Source: Paenibacillus phoenicis (GTDB taxonomy: Bacteria; Bacillota; Bacilli; Paenibacillales; Paenibacillaceae). From it: a DNA stretch of 64,000 nt. The position numbers and the translations under genes are program-made. The notes beneath the pieces were generated by a model that searched no databases, was not told where the DNA came from, and saw only the letters and a program-made list of their open reading frames with translations. Position 1 is the first letter of the stretch. Every line of letters begins with the position of its first letter. Location of the stretch: positions 3,915,001 through 3,979,000 of the forward strand of contig NZ_JAYERP010000001.1 of NCBI RefSeq assembly GCF_034718895.1, in the 5' to 3' direction. Below, one piece after another: positions 45,384 to 55,694 of the stretch.

Positions 45384-46007
45384 GTGAAAAAAGATGTTAA
45401 TTTCAAGTGGATTTTAATCACAGCTATAGTTGTATTGTTATCGAATTTAATCCAATACATCATATTCGATCAAACCAAGGTAGAAAAGAAATCTGAAACT
45501 CAAAATATTTATGATATATTTACTACTTATTCTGATCGCGTTCTAAGTACCTATAGATTTTTAATTGAATTAGAAGATGATGATCGAACACCAAAGGAAG
45601 CGTACTTATTCTCAGAGGGTTTTTTAATGGGAATTAGCTCTGATTATTATACAAAACTGGATTTATTATTGGAAAAAATGGATGGGAAAGAATACAATTA
45701 TGAACTTACTAACATTGTTGAAACGAATAAGAACTTGCAAAGGATGGTCTATGTTCTAAATAAATATTTATTTAGTCAACAAAATAATTCAGAATTCCCT
45801 GAAAATTGGGCGGAAGTAAAAGGCTCACTGATGAAAATAAGACCTTTATTAGCATCTTCATCCACGGAGGATTTAACCTTGTATAATATTACAAGCTATC
45901 CCAGGGAATTCATTACGCAACCCCAATATAGAGACACCATGATTTCTGTTAATAGGGGGATTTCTGAAGTTATAGATCAAATGATGAGGCTCGGAGACAG
46001 TGAGTAA
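45384..46007 (+). CDS. Membrane-anchored protein of unknown function, 207 aa
   Basis: The protein has a short basic N-terminus, one membrane helix (WILITAIVVLLSNLIQYIIF, residues ~9-28) and an outside domain of about 175 mostly helical, acidic residues with no known motif. I chose GTG 45384, with aaagggaag about 10 nt upstream; GTG 45372 is also in frame. It lies 100 bp and one terminator after the secreted-protein gene and shares its AT-rich codon use, so the two may act together, perhaps as a toxin or antimicrobial with its guard. That is speculation from context only. Confidence 0.68.
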   Translation: MKKDVNFKWILITAIVVLLSNLIQYIIFDQTKVEKKSETQNIYDIFTTYSDRVLSTYRFLIELEDDDRTPKEAYLFSEGFLMGISSDYYTKLDLLLEKMDGKEYNYELTNIVETNKNLQRMVYVLNKYLFSQQNNSEFPENWAEVKGSLMKIRPLLASSSTEDLTLYNITSYPREFITQPQYRDTMISVNRGISEVIDQMMRLGDSE

Positions 46008-46117
46008 AGTTACTCAGAGGTTCCTTGAAAACCCAAGGGAATTATAGCAAAACTATTGTAACCCGCGCCAAAACAAGGTATAGTGAATATGCGAAAAAAT
46101 GAATCGAAGTACCCGAT

Positions 46118-46149
46118 AAAGCCATACCAATGGATATGGCTTTTTTTTC
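46118..46149 (+). terminator. Terminator before the pot operon
   Basis: The stem aaagccata / tatggcttt is followed by T8. It ends the island and insulates potA. Confidence 0.85.
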
Positions 46150-46188
46150 TTAGGAAGACAAGCCTACATTGAAGGAGTTGATGCAAAG

Positions 46189-47163
46189 ATGATAGAACTG
46201 GCCGCGGTGGAGAAGCACTTTGCGGGACAGGTCGCCTTGCATCCGCTATCGCTCACGATTAAGGAAGGGGAATTCCTCACCTTGCTGGGCCCAAGCGGCT
46301 GCGGCAAGACGACGATTTTGCGCATGATCGCCGGGTTCGAGCAACCGACCTCCGGGAAAATCCTGCTGGACGGAAAGGACCTGACGAATTTGCCGCCGAA
46401 TCGCCGGGATTTGAACCTTGTCTTTCAACATTATGCTTTATTTCCTCATATGACGGTGGAAGAGAATGTCGCCTTTGGACTGAAGATGAAAAAGATGCCG
46501 ATCAAGCAGCAGCAGGAACGTGTGCGGGAGGCGGTTGAGATGACGCAGCTGACCGCGCTCACGAAGCGGTATCCGCACCAGCTGTCCGGCGGGCAGCAGC
46601 AACGGGTGGCCATCGCGCGGGCGATCGCCAACAAGCCGCGGGTGCTGCTGCTCGATGAGCCGCTGGGCGCGCTGGACCTGCAGCTGCGCAAAAGCCTGCA
46701 GGCCGAGCTCAAGCAGCTGCAGCGCAGTCTGGGCATCACGTTCGTCTACGTGACGCATGACCAGGAAGAAGCGATGATGATGTCTGACCGCATCGTCGTG
46801 ATGAACAGCGGCCGAGTGGAGCAGATCGGCACACCGCGGGAAATTTACGCACAGCCGGCTACGTTGTTTTCGGCCACCTTCGTTGGCGAGAACAATATTT
46901 TCTCCCGGGACGGGCAGCTGTTCGCCGTGCGTCCGGAGAAGCTCAAGGCCGTGCGGAGCGGCGAAGGCGTCGAAACGAAGCGCAGCGGCGAGCTGATGGA
47001 CGTGCTGTACCTCGGCGGCGTGCATAAGCTGATCGTGCAGCTGGATAACGAACCGATGACCGTATCCATCGTGCTGGATGTCAACGATGAGCGTACGTGG
47101 CAAATCGGGGAGACGGTTGGGGTGGATTGGAAGCCGGAGGATGAGGTGGTCATCGGATCATGA
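46189..47163 (+). CDS. potA: Spermidine/putrescine ABC transporter ATP-binding protein
   Basis: The 324-aa ATPase has Walker [21 protein letters not shown] near residue 34, the Q-loop '[20 protein letters not shown]', signature [15 protein letters not shown], Walker [18 protein letters not shown]-loop VTHDQEEAM and a C-terminal TOBE-type domain. It heads potABCD; its end overlaps potB by 4 nt. The start ATG 46189 has gaaggag 11 nt upstream. Confidence 0.95.
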   Translation: MIELAAVEKHFAGQVALHPLSLTIKEGEFLTLLGPSGCGKTTILRMIAGFEQPTSGKILLDGKDLTNLPPNRRDLNLVFQHYALFPHMTVEENVAFGLKMKKMPIKQQQERVREAVEMTQLTALTKRYPHQLSGGQQQRVAIARAIANKPRVLLLDEPLGALDLQLRKSLQAELKQLQRSLGITFVYVTHDQEEAMMMSDRIVVMNSGRVEQIGTPREIYAQPATLFSATFVGENNIFSRDGQLFAVRPEKLKAVRSGEGVETKRSGELMDVLYLGGVHKLIVQLDNEPMTVSIVLDVNDERTWQIGETVGVDWKPEDEVVIGS

Positions 47164-48011
47164 AAAAATCTGGCTTAAGCATGCTGCCGGTGTTCCTGTG
47201 GTTATGCCTGTTCCTGGTTGTGCCGATGCTGATCGTCATAGGCATCTCTTTTATGGGGCGTGACGAGCTTGGCAATGTGGTGCTGGACTTTAATTTGGAT
47301 GCCTATGCGTTATTTTTTGACCCGTTATATTTGGGCATTTATTGGGATACGATTGTGTTATCCGTGATGACGACCGCATTATGTCTATTGCTCAGTTACC
47401 CGTTGGCCTATTATATTGCGAACGCCGGTCCGAGAATGCAAACTTGGGGCCTGGTGCTTATTACCGTGCCGTTTTGGATCAACTTTCTGATCCGCACTTA
47501 TGCCTGGGTGCTGCTGCTGCGGACGCAAGGGATCGTCAATGAGTTCTTGCTCAGCATCGGACTGATCTCCGAACCGCTGCAGATGCTGTATACGAAGGGC
47601 GCTGTGTTGCTCGGCATGGTGTATACGTTTATTCCGTTTATGGTGTTGCCGATATTTGTGGCGTTGGAGCAGATGGACAAGCGACTGCTGGAGGCGGCCA
47701 GCGATTTGGGTGCGTCGAGCTGGAAAGCGTTCTGGCACATTACGCTGCCGCAAACGAAGTCGGGGATCATGACCGGCTCCGTGCTGGTGTACGTTTCGAC
47801 AACCGGCATGTTTGTCGTGACGGACATTCTCGGCGGGGCGAAATCGGCAATGATCAGCAACATCATTCAGAGTCAGTTCCTTGGGGCCCGCAACTGGCCG
47901 TTTGGCTCGGCGTTGTCCGTGATCTTCGTGATCACCTCGCTGATTCTGATTGCGCTGTTTAATCGGGCGATGACGTCCCGGTATCAAAGGGTGCGGGAGG
48001 TGCGTTCATGA
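47160..48011 (+). CDS. potB: Spermidine/putrescine ABC transporter permease
   Basis: The 283-aa protein has six membrane helices and the EAA loop 'EAASDLGASSWKAFWHITLP' characteristic of PotB. It overlaps both neighbours by 4 nt, so potA, potB and potC are translated in step. Confidence 0.95.
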   Translation: MKKSGLSMLPVFLWLCLFLVVPMLIVIGISFMGRDELGNVVLDFNLDAYALFFDPLYLGIYWDTIVLSVMTTALCLLLSYPLAYYIANAGPRMQTWGLVLITVPFWINFLIRTYAWVLLLRTQGIVNEFLLSIGLISEPLQMLYTKGAVLLGMVYTFIPFMVLPIFVALEQMDKRLLEAASDLGASSWKAFWHITLPQTKSGIMTGSVLVYVSTTGMFVVTDILGGAKSAMISNIIQSQFLGARNWPFGSALSVIFVITSLILIALFNRAMTSRYQRVREVRS

Positions 48012-48814
48012 AAACCAAAAGCCATCCGCTGCTCGGCGTTCATTCGCTGATCATGATGATTTTCATCTATGTGCCGATCCTGTTTATCGTTGCGTATTCG
48101 TTTAACAGTTCCAGGCTAGCGGCCGATTGGAGCGGCTTTACGTTCGACTGGTACATCTCGCTGTTTGATAACCGCCATGTCATGGAGGCCTTGGCCAACA
48201 GCTTAACCGTGGCGATCGTCTCAACGGTAATCTCGACGGTGCTTGGCACGCTGGCGGCGCTGGCGATGCGGAAGATCGGACGCCGCTTGAAGCCGGGCAT
48301 GGGCGGCTTGTTGTATTTGCCGATCATCATTCCCGATATCATCATGGGCTTGTCGTTGCTGGTACTGTTTAATCAGCTCCATATGCCGCTGGGTAAAATA
48401 ACGATTATTATTGCCCATATCACCTTTAGTTTGTCCTACGTCTACGTTGTCGTGACTACGCGTCTTTCCGGCATGGGGGGACAACTGGAGGAGGCAGCGC
48501 AGGATTTGGGGGCGAGCTCGTGGCAAACCTTCCGATACGTGACGTTGCCGCAGATTGCTCCGGGCATTATCTCCGGGGCCTTGATCGCGTTTACGCTGTC
48601 GCTGGACGATTTCATGGTCAGCTTCTTTGTTAGCGGGCCAAATTCGACCACATTGCCGATTTATATCTATGGGCAGGTCAAACGGGGTATTTCCCCGGAA
48701 ATTAACGCGCTGTGTACGATTTTGATACTGGTGACGGTCGCTTTGATCTTCCTGGCGCAATTTGTGCTGAATCGCGGCAAGGGCCAGAAGAAACAATCAT
48801 TGCTGCCGTTTTAG
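48008..48814 (+). CDS. potC: Spermidine/putrescine ABC transporter permease
   Basis: The 268-aa protein has six membrane helices, the PotC-type 'NSSRLAADWSGFTFDWYISL' opening region and the EAA loop 'EAAQDLGASSWQTFRYVTLP'. The basic Gln/Lys tail (RGKGQKKQS) is cytoplasmic. Confidence 0.95.
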   Translation: MKTKSHPLLGVHSLIMMIFIYVPILFIVAYSFNSSRLAADWSGFTFDWYISLFDNRHVMEALANSLTVAIVSTVISTVLGTLAALAMRKIGRRLKPGMGGLLYLPIIIPDIIMGLSLLVLFNQLHMPLGKITIIIAHITFSLSYVYVVVTTRLSGMGGQLEEAAQDLGASSWQTFRYVTLPQIAPGIISGALIAFTLSLDDFMVSFFVSGPNSTTLPIYIYGQVKRGISPEINALCTILILVTVALIFLAQFVLNRGKGQKKQSLLPF

Positions 48815-48860
48815 ACGAATTTTGATATTCCATAAGACGAAATCGAAGGGAGATTGGGAA

Positions 48861-49907
48861 TTGAACAAAAAGAGATGGGCCGGTCTCGTACTGGCAGGGA
48901 TGTTGGTTGCCGGACTATTGTCGGGTTGCGGATCGTCGAAAGAGACGCTCAACATTTACAGCTGGGCGGATAACTTTGACGAGGAAGTGCTGGAGCAGTT
49001 CGAGAAAGAGTTTGACGTAAAAATCAATTATGACGTGTTTGCCAACAATGAGGATCTGCTGGCTAAAATTAAGGCGGGCGGCGGCGGTTACGATTTGATT
49101 CAACCGTCCGATTACATGGTGGCTACGATGATCAAGCAGGATCTGCTGGCACCGCTGGATATGAACAACATTCCGAACTTTGCGAACGTGTCTGACGCGT
49201 ATAAAAACCCTTCCTACGATCCGGGGAACAAATACTCGATCGTATACACTTCGGGGGTTACGGGGATTGCGTATAACAAGAAATACGTGAAAGACGAGAT
49301 CGACAGCTGGGAGGACCTGTGGAATCCGGAATACAAGGGCAAGGTCATTTTGCTGGACGATAACCGCGAAGTAATTGGTATGGCCTTGAAAAAGAACGGC
49401 TATTCCAACAGCTCCACCGACGAAGGTGAAATCACGACGGCTGTGGAGGATTTGAAGAAGCTGCTGCCAAGTGTGCTGGCTTTCGATACCGACAACATCA
49501 AGCAAAAAATGATTCAAGAAGAAGGCTGGATCGCCACCGTATGGTCGGGTGACGCTTCCTACATTGCCCAAGACAATCCGGATGTCGCTTATGTAGTACC
49601 TAAGGAAGGCGGCACGATCTGGTCGGATAACTATGCGATTCCGAAGGATTCGAAGCATAAAGAGCTGGCCGAGAAGTTTATCAACTTCATGCTCGATCCG
49701 GAGATTAGCGCGAAGAACTACGAAGCGATCGGATACAGCGATCCGAATGTGAAAGCAGCGGAGTTCCACAGCGAAGAATACCGGAACGACAAGATGATTA
49801 ACCTGTCAGAGGATGAGTTGTCCCGTACCGAATGGCTGGGTGACGTAGGCGATAAGCTGCAGCTGTACGACCGGTACTGGACTGAATTGAAGAGCGGCCG
49901 TGAGTAA
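48861..49907 (+). CDS. potD: Spermidine/putrescine-binding lipoprotein
   Basis: The 348-aa lipoprotein has the signal 'KKRWAGLVLAGMLVAGLLSG' with lipidated Cys23 and a PotD/PotF fold opening 'LNIYSWADNFDEEVLEQFEK'. TTG 48861 is chosen because aagggag lies 8-9 nt upstream. The aromatic and acidic residues usual for polyamine binding are in regions such as 'VVWSGDASYIAQDNPDV' (TVWSGDASYIAQ here). It is the last pot gene; a terminator follows. Confidence 0.94.
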   Translation: MNKKRWAGLVLAGMLVAGLLSGCGSSKETLNIYSWADNFDEEVLEQFEKEFDVKINYDVFANNEDLLAKIKAGGGGYDLIQPSDYMVATMIKQDLLAPLDMNNIPNFANVSDAYKNPSYDPGNKYSIVYTSGVTGIAYNKKYVKDEIDSWEDLWNPEYKGKVILLDDNREVIGMALKKNGYSNSSTDEGEITTAVEDLKKLLPSVLAFDTDNIKQKMIQEEGWIATVWSGDASYIAQDNPDVAYVVPKEGGTIWSDNYAIPKDSKHKELAEKFINFMLDPEISAKNYEAIGYSDPNVKAAEFHSEEYRNDKMINLSEDELSRTEWLGDVGDKLQLYDRYWTELKSGRE

Positions 49908-49929
49908 TATCGGCTTACATTTTACAATA

Positions 49930-49972
49930 GCGCCAGGCGCTTTCCTTGAGGGAAGGCGTGCTGGCGTTTTTG
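49930..49972 (+). terminator. Terminator of the pot operon
   Basis: The long stem gcgccaggcgctttcc / gggaaggcgtgctggcgt is followed by T5. Confidence 0.88.
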
Positions 49973-50038
49973 CGTACATGAATTTTTGCCACCCGGGTCA
50001 TAATTTAGGTATTAACCGATAGAGGGTGGCGATAACAA

Positions 50039-50818
50039 GTGAAGCGTAACACGGTAGAAATGATCACTTCGCTGATGACCGCAGGCTTGATGATATCCGG
50101 CTTAGCCGTTGTTCCGGCCGAAGCTGCGCCGCAGTCTCCAGTCGAGATCAGCGGGAAGGCGAATGAGGCAGGCTCGGCGCTTGTGCAGGAGCGGCAAGGC
50201 GTCAAAATCACGAACCATACGATCGAGAAGAAGATTCCGGAAGCGTCGATTAAAGTCGACTATCCACAGCTGAGCGGATTAAAGCACAAGTCGGTGCAGA
50301 AGAAGATCAATAAGCTGTTCAAGAACAAGGCGGAAAAATTTGTGGCTAATGCGCTGAAGGAAGCGAAGGCGGGACAACCGTCGACACAAAGTGGGAACCC
50401 CTATGAGTATGTCGGTACTTACAAAGTGACGTACAACCGCGACGGGGGGCTCAGCCTCTATCAGGACTGGTACTCCTACACCGGCGGTGCGCATGGGATT
50501 ACCGTACGCGACGGCTTAACATTCCGGCTGGATAACGGAAAGCTGCTGACGCTGGACGAGCTGCTCCGGTCAAACCCGAATTACCGCAGCATCGTCGATC
50601 CGGAAATCGCTAAGAAGCTGCAGGAAACGGAAGGTTACTTCGGTAACTTCAAAACGATCGGCTCGAATCCGTCATATTATGTGAAGGATGAGGGCGTGAC
50701 GATCTTTTTCCAACTGTACGAATACTTGCCTTATGTGTTTGGTTTCCCGGAATTTTATTTCCCGTTTAGCCAGCTGCTGCCGCCGGGAACGAATCCGTTT
50801 GATTTCAAAACACGCTGA
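50039..50818 (+). CDS. DUF4163/DUF3298 secreted protein
   Basis: The 259-aa protein has a signal peptide ending near 'VVPAEAAPQ' and two linked domains. DUF4163 covers ~55-150 ('IEKKIPEASIKVDYPQLSGL', 'YVGTYKVTYNRDGGLSLYQD'). DUF3298 covers ~155-255 ('YTGGAHGITVRDGLTFRLDN', 'GVTIFFQLYEYLPYVFGFPE'). The pair occurs in RsiV-like anti-sigma factors and peptidoglycan deacetylase PdaC, here without a membrane anchor or a catalytic domain. It starts at GTG 50039 with agggtgg upstream. The role is probably cell-wall related, by analogy only. Confidence 0.86.
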   Translation: MKRNTVEMITSLMTAGLMISGLAVVPAEAAPQSPVEISGKANEAGSALVQERQGVKITNHTIEKKIPEASIKVDYPQLSGLKHKSVQKKINKLFKNKAEKFVANALKEAKAGQPSTQSGNPYEYVGTYKVTYNRDGGLSLYQDWYSYTGGAHGITVRDGLTFRLDNGKLLTLDELLRSNPNYRSIVDPEIAKKLQETEGYFGNFKTIGSNPSYYVKDEGVTIFFQLYEYLPYVFGFPEFYFPFSQLLPPGTNPFDFKTR

Positions 50819-50841
50819 AGCTTTATCGAATCAATGTTAAA

Positions 50842-50881
50842 CGCCCTCTCGGCTGCATTCGTGGCTGAGGGGGCTTTTTTA
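50842..50881 (+). terminator. Terminator after the DUF3298 gene
   Basis: The stem gccctctcgg / ctgagggggc is followed by T6. Confidence 0.88.
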
Positions 50882-50918
50882 ATCGGTCAAGGGCCCATAT
50901 TCTCTCTTGCGTTTTTCG

Positions 50919-50965
50919 ATAAAACGTTTACAATATTAAGCAGCATACTAATGTTAACGTTAACA
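50919..50965. promoter_or_regulatory. Two LacI/CcpA-type operators before uxaC
   Basis: TGTTAACGTTAACA (50952-50965) is a perfect 14-bp palindrome that also matches the cre consensus with one mismatch. It suits the LacI regulator encoded after uxaC. ATAAAACGTTTACA (50919-50932) matches cre with two mismatches. Both lie within 80 bp of the uxaC start. Confidence 0.6.
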
Positions 50966-50997
50966 ATGAGTTGAACTAAATGAAGGGAGAATGGGAA

Positions 50998-52410
50998 ATG
51001 GCGAAGAAATTTTTAGGGGAAAACTTTCTGCTGAACAGCGAGACGGCGGAGAAGTTGTATCATCAATACGCGAAGGAACTGCCGATCATCGATTATCACT
51101 GCCATTTAAGCCCGCAGGAGATCTACGAAAATAAGACGTTCCGCAACTTAACCGAGGCTTGGCTGGGCGGCGACCATTACAAATGGCGGGTGATGCGGGC
51201 CTGCGGCATCGACGAGGAACTGATCACCGGTGGGGCGGACGATTACGACAAGTTTCTCGCCTGGGCGAAGGTAGTGCCGCAGCTGCTGGGGAATCCGCTG
51301 TACCATTGGACGCACCTGGAGCTGCAGCGGTTTTTTGGGATTGACGAGCTGCTGAATGAGGAGACTGCGCCGGTCATCTGGGAACAAGCGAATGCCCAGC
51401 TGCAAAGTGAAGGCTTTGGCGCGCGGGACTTGATTACGAAATCGAAGGTGACAGTGGTCTGCACAACCGATGACCCGGCGGATTCGCTGGAGTACCATTT
51501 GAAGATCAAGAAACTGGAAGGCTTCGATACGGTGGTGCTGCCCAGCTTCCGCCCAGACAAGTTCCTGGAGATCAATCGTGCCACGTTTAAGCCTTGGCTG
51601 GCAAAGCTGGAGGCGGCGGCTGGGAAGCCGATTCAGAATTATGGGGCGCTATTGGATGCGTTAAGAGAACGGATCGACTTCTTCCATGAGATCGGCGGCC
51701 GCGTATCTGACCACGCGCTGGATACACTGGAATACGAGAAAGCGACGCTGGAGGAAGTGGAGGTGATCTTCGCGAAGGCGCTGAGCCAAGGTTCGGTAAC
51801 GCCGGAGGAGGAACGGAAATACAAATCGTATACGATGGTGTTCCTGGGCAAGGAATACGCTGCCCGCGGCTGGGCGATGCAGCTGCATATTCATGCGTTA
51901 CGGAACACGAATACGGCCATGTTTCAACGGCTGGGTCCGGATACGGGTTATGATGCGATTAACGACGGGCCTCTGGCCGAAGCGCTGGCCCGGTTGCTGG
52001 ACGCGATCGAGCAGGACGGCGGGCTGCCAAAGACGATCCTGTATTCACTGAACCCTAACGATTATTGGGCGCTCGCCAGCATGATGGGCAGCTTCCAGGG
52101 CGGCGGCGTACCTGGTAAAATTCAATTTGGCACCGCTTGGTGGTTTAATGACAACAAAGACGGCATGATCCAGCAAATGCACACGCTAGCCAATTTTGGC
52201 GTGTTGTCGCAGTTCATCGGGATGCTGACGGACTCCCGCAGCTTCCTGTCGTATACGCGGCACGAATATTTCCGCCGCCTCTTATGCGACGTGCTTGGCG
52301 ATTGGGTGGAGCGCGGCGAGGCGCCGGAGGACTATGATCTGCTGGGCCGGATCGTGACGGATATTTGCTATGGCAATGCCAAGCGGTATTTTGCTTTTCC
52401 CGAGGCATAG
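50998..52410 (+). CDS. uxaC: Glucuronate isomerase
   Basis: UxaC interconverts glucuronate and fructuronate (or galacturonate and tagaturonate), the first step of hexuronate breakdown. The 470-aa amidohydrolase-fold enzyme has 'LPIIDYHCHLSPQEIYENKT' with metal-binding His residues near 30, 'AWLGGDHYKWRVMRACGIDE', and 'MQLHIHALRNTNTAMFQRLG'. ATG 50998 follows agggag. The other hexuronate genes (uxuA, kdgK, kdgA) are absent from this window. The LacI regulator gene begins 19 bp after it. Confidence 0.95.
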   Translation: MAKKFLGENFLLNSETAEKLYHQYAKELPIIDYHCHLSPQEIYENKTFRNLTEAWLGGDHYKWRVMRACGIDEELITGGADDYDKFLAWAKVVPQLLGNPLYHWTHLELQRFFGIDELLNEETAPVIWEQANAQLQSEGFGARDLITKSKVTVVCTTDDPADSLEYHLKIKKLEGFDTVVLPSFRPDKFLEINRATFKPWLAKLEAAAGKPIQNYGALLDALRERIDFFHEIGGRVSDHALDTLEYEKATLEEVEVIFAKALSQGSVTPEEERKYKSYTMVFLGKEYAARGWAMQLHIHALRNTNTAMFQRLGPDTGYDAINDGPLAEALARLLDAIEQDGGLPKTILYSLNPNDYWALASMMGSFQGGGVPGKIQFGTAWWFNDNKDGMIQQMHTLANFGVLSQFIGMLTDSRSFLSYTRHEYFRRLLCDVLGDWVERGEAPEDYDLLGRIVTDICYGNAKRYFAFPEA

Positions 52411-52420
52411 AAAGGATTGA

Positions 52421-53440
<1,020 letters not shown>

Positions 53441-53470
53441 GTGCGAGCGACTCCGGTATGGAGTAAAACA

Positions 53471-53510
53471 AAACCCGCCAGAAAGGGTTCACTTTCTCGG
53501 CGGGTTATTT
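53471..53510. terminator. Terminator between the LacI and ade genes
   Basis: The stem aacccgccagaaag / ctttctcggcgggtt has A-rich and T-rich flanks and serves both convergent genes. Confidence 0.85.
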
Positions 53511-53523
53511 ACATGCATGCGGC

Positions 53524-55314
53524 TTAACCGACTTCCACGGGCACGAGCTTGAACTCGTTCACGTCCGCTAGACCGCGGTTGGTGATACGCAGCTCCGGAA
53601 TGACCGGCAAGGCAATCAGAGAAAACGTCATGAACGGCGCGTTCAGTTGGCAGCCGAGCTGCTTCCAGGCGGCTTCGAGCTCTTTCACCTGGGCGACCAC
53701 CGTCTCCAGCGGCTGGTCGGACATCAGACCGGCGATGGCCATCGGCACGGCGGCGAGCACTTGGCCATCCAGGACAGCGATCATGCCGCCGCCCAGCTTC
53801 GCCAGCTCATTCGCAGCAAACGCCATGTCCTCGGGATTCGTACCCATGACGATGAGATTGTGACTGTCATGCGCAACGGTAGAGGCTACAGCCCCCTGCT
53901 TGAGTCCAAAGCCGCGCGCGAAGGCGAGGGACAGCTCGCCGGAACCGCGGTGGCGGTCGATGCAGGCCAGTGTGGCGATGTCCTGCTCGACGGCCGGACG
54001 CACGACTCCCTTCCCGTCAACCGGAACGGTTGCCGTTCCCTTCGCCGTGCGGGCGCTGTTCTCGATCACGTCGACGACGTGGATCGTCGTTTCCGTCTTG
54101 GCGCTGGCGCTGCGGTAGAGGAAATCGTCGGCGGTCAGCGGACGCGCCAATTTCACCGAAGCGCGCGCCTGCGCCGGGTACGGGTACGCCGGGAACGGGA
54201 CGCGGAGCTGCCCGGCGTCGTAGGCGACCTTGCCGTCGGCGATCACGGTCGACGGCTCCATCCGCCGCAGGTCGCCGATCAGCAGCAGGTCCGCGCATTT
54301 GCCCGGCGCAATGCCGCCCACGTCGCCGTCGACCTTGAAGTACCGCGCCGTATTGATGGTTCCCATCTGGATCGCGGTAACCTGATCGACGCCCTCTTCA
54401 ATCGCCCGGCGCACGACATGGTTCATGTGGCCTTGCTCAATCAAGGTTTGCGGATACACATCGTCGGTGACGAGCATAATGTTCGAGGTATTCACCTTAT
54501 CTTCGGTGACCACCTTGATCACTTCCTTGACGTCATGCCATGCTGAGCCCTCGCGGATCATCAGGTGCATCCCGAGGCGCAGCTTGGCGAGCCCTTGCTC
54601 CCGGGTTACGGTCTCATGACAGGAAGTCACACCCGAGGCCAGGTAGGCCTGAAGCATGCGCTCGTCGTCACTCGGAAAATGTCCGGTGACGGTTTTGCCT
54701 GCTTCCATTGTGGCTTGGATTTCGCCGAGCATTTTCGGGTCTCCGTATACGACGCCGGGGAAGTTCATGACCTCGCCCAGCCCCTCGACGCCGTCCCAGG
54801 TCATCCCGTCGGCGATATCGCGGGTGTCCAGCGACGCTCCGGCATCCTCCAAATGATCGGTGGCCGGTACACAGGAAGGGAATGTAGTATACACCTTAAG
54901 CGGCAATCCTTGGCCCTCCTCATGCATCCAGCGCACGCCCTCCGCTCCAAACACGTTGGCGATTTCATGCGGGTCCATAAAAATACCGGTCGTTCCTTTG
55001 GGAAGCGCAGCCTTGGCGAACTCAGCCACCGACAGCATGGTGCTCTCCACGTGCATATGCCCGTCCAGGAGCCCGGGAACGATGTGGCGGCCTGCCGCAT
55101 CGATCACAACGGTGTTCTCGCCGATCGTGTGCGCGGCGTCCCCTACGAAGGCGATACGCCCTTCGGCAACCGCGACGTCCGTATTCGGCAGCAGCTCTCC
55201 GGTATAGACGTTGACTAAGGTGCCGCCCTTAACCACCAAATCGGCTTTGGCTTTGCCCATGGCGACATCCGCCAACGTACGGCTTACTTCATACAATTTT
55301 TTTCTTTGTTCCAT
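53524..55314 (-). CDS. ade: Adenine deaminase
   Basis: Ade converts adenine to hypoxanthine for purine salvage. The 596-aa amidohydrolase has the metal-binding 'VPGLLDGHMHVESTMLSVAE' near residue 85, 'TTGIFMDPHEIANVFG', 'VTGHFPSDDERMLQAYLASG' and 'IMLVTDDVYPQTLIEQGHMN', all typical of bacterial Ade. ATG 55314 has aaaggag 11 nt upstream; an in-frame ATG at 55347 has no better site. The leader contains no purine riboswitch core that I can find. Element D starts 46 bp before it. Confidence 0.94.
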   Translation of the reverse strand: MEQRKKLYEVSRTLADVAMGKAKADLVVKGGTLVNVYTGELLPNTDVAVAEGRIAFVGDAAHTIGENTVVIDAAGRHIVPGLLDGHMHVESTMLSVAEFAKAALPKGTTGIFMDPHEIANVFGAEGVRWMHEEGQGLPLKVYTTFPSCVPATDHLEDAGASLDTRDIADGMTWDGVEGLGEVMNFPGVVYGDPKMLGEIQATMEAGKTVTGHFPSDDERMLQAYLASGVTSCHETVTREQGLAKLRLGMHLMIREGSAWHDVKEVIKVVTEDKVNTSNIMLVTDDVYPQTLIEQGHMNHVVRRAIEEGVDQVTAIQMGTINTARYFKVDGDVGGIAPGKCADLLLIGDLRRMEPSTVIADGKVAYDAGQLRVPFPAYPYPAQARASVKLARPLTADDFLYRSASAKTETTIHVVDVIENSARTAKGTATVPVDGKGVVRPAVEQDIATLACIDRHRGSGELSLAFARGFGLKQGAVASTVAHDSHNLIVMGTNPEDMAFAANELAKLGGGMIAVLDGQVLAAVPMAIAGLMSDQPLETVVAQVKELEAAWKQLGCQLNAPFMTFSLIALPVIPELRITNRGLADVNEFKLVPVEVG

Positions 55315-55359
55315 CTCCCGGTTCGCTCCTTTAAAAAAGTCGTTCAAAAAGTCATCCTT

Positions 55360-55544
55360 CTAACGCTTACCACCGACCTTATACCCGCCAAAATCACGAT
55401 GTTGAAAGTATAACGCTTGCCAGAATGCTTATTTACCAAATATCCGCCTGAAAATAAGCACTTGCGTCGAAATAGTGCTTCTCAGCGTCGTTAGAGCCGC
55501 GGGCACGCCAATTTTGCCAACATAGCGCTTCTCATCAGCGTTAG
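55360..55544. repeat. 185-bp four-unit intergenic element D, reverse-oriented relative of element A
   Basis: Forward units start at 55360 and 55410 (CTAACGCTTACCACCGACCT and ATAACGCTTGCCAGAATGCT, followed by TAT). Inverted units end at 55494 and 55544; their complements begin CTAACGACGCTGAGAAGCAC and CTAACGCTGATGAGAAGCGC. Steps are 50, 61 and 50 nt. Read on the minus strand, units 4-3-2-1 align with units 1-2-3-4 of element A (8011-8195), and parts of the spacers also agree. It lies between clpP and ade, both on the minus strand. Besides this element and the clpP terminator the 380-bp gap holds nothing I can name. Confidence 0.85.
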
Positions 55545-55634
55545 AGCAGAAGGGCTATCTCGAGGTGTGTGCCTGTAGCTTGCTATTCTGACCTTTTGAA
55601 CTCTCTCGTTAAGTTATTTAAAGATAAATATAAC

Positions 55635-55690
55635 AAGAAAGGCCGCTCCTCGAACAGCACTTTCTGTTCGAAGAGCAGCCTTTTCTGTAT
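55635..55690 (-). terminator. Terminator of clpP
   Basis: On the minus strand the long stem aaggctgctcttcgaacag / ctgttcgaggagcggcctt is followed by a T-rich tail shortly after the clpP stop. Confidence 0.88.
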
Positions 55691-55694
55691 AGCC

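Larger units (their letters stand above)
44088..46188. other. AT-rich accessory island with unrecognised genes
   Basis: Between the SIMPL gene and potA the base composition drops sharply: long A/T runs, and codons such as aaa, aat, tta and ata replace the GC-ending codons of the neighbours. The segment holds a possible 51-aa protein, a 259-aa secreted protein and a 207-aa membrane-anchored protein, with AT-rich terminators. No integrase, transposase or clear terminal repeats are visible. I infer horizontal acquisition. Confidence 0.7.
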
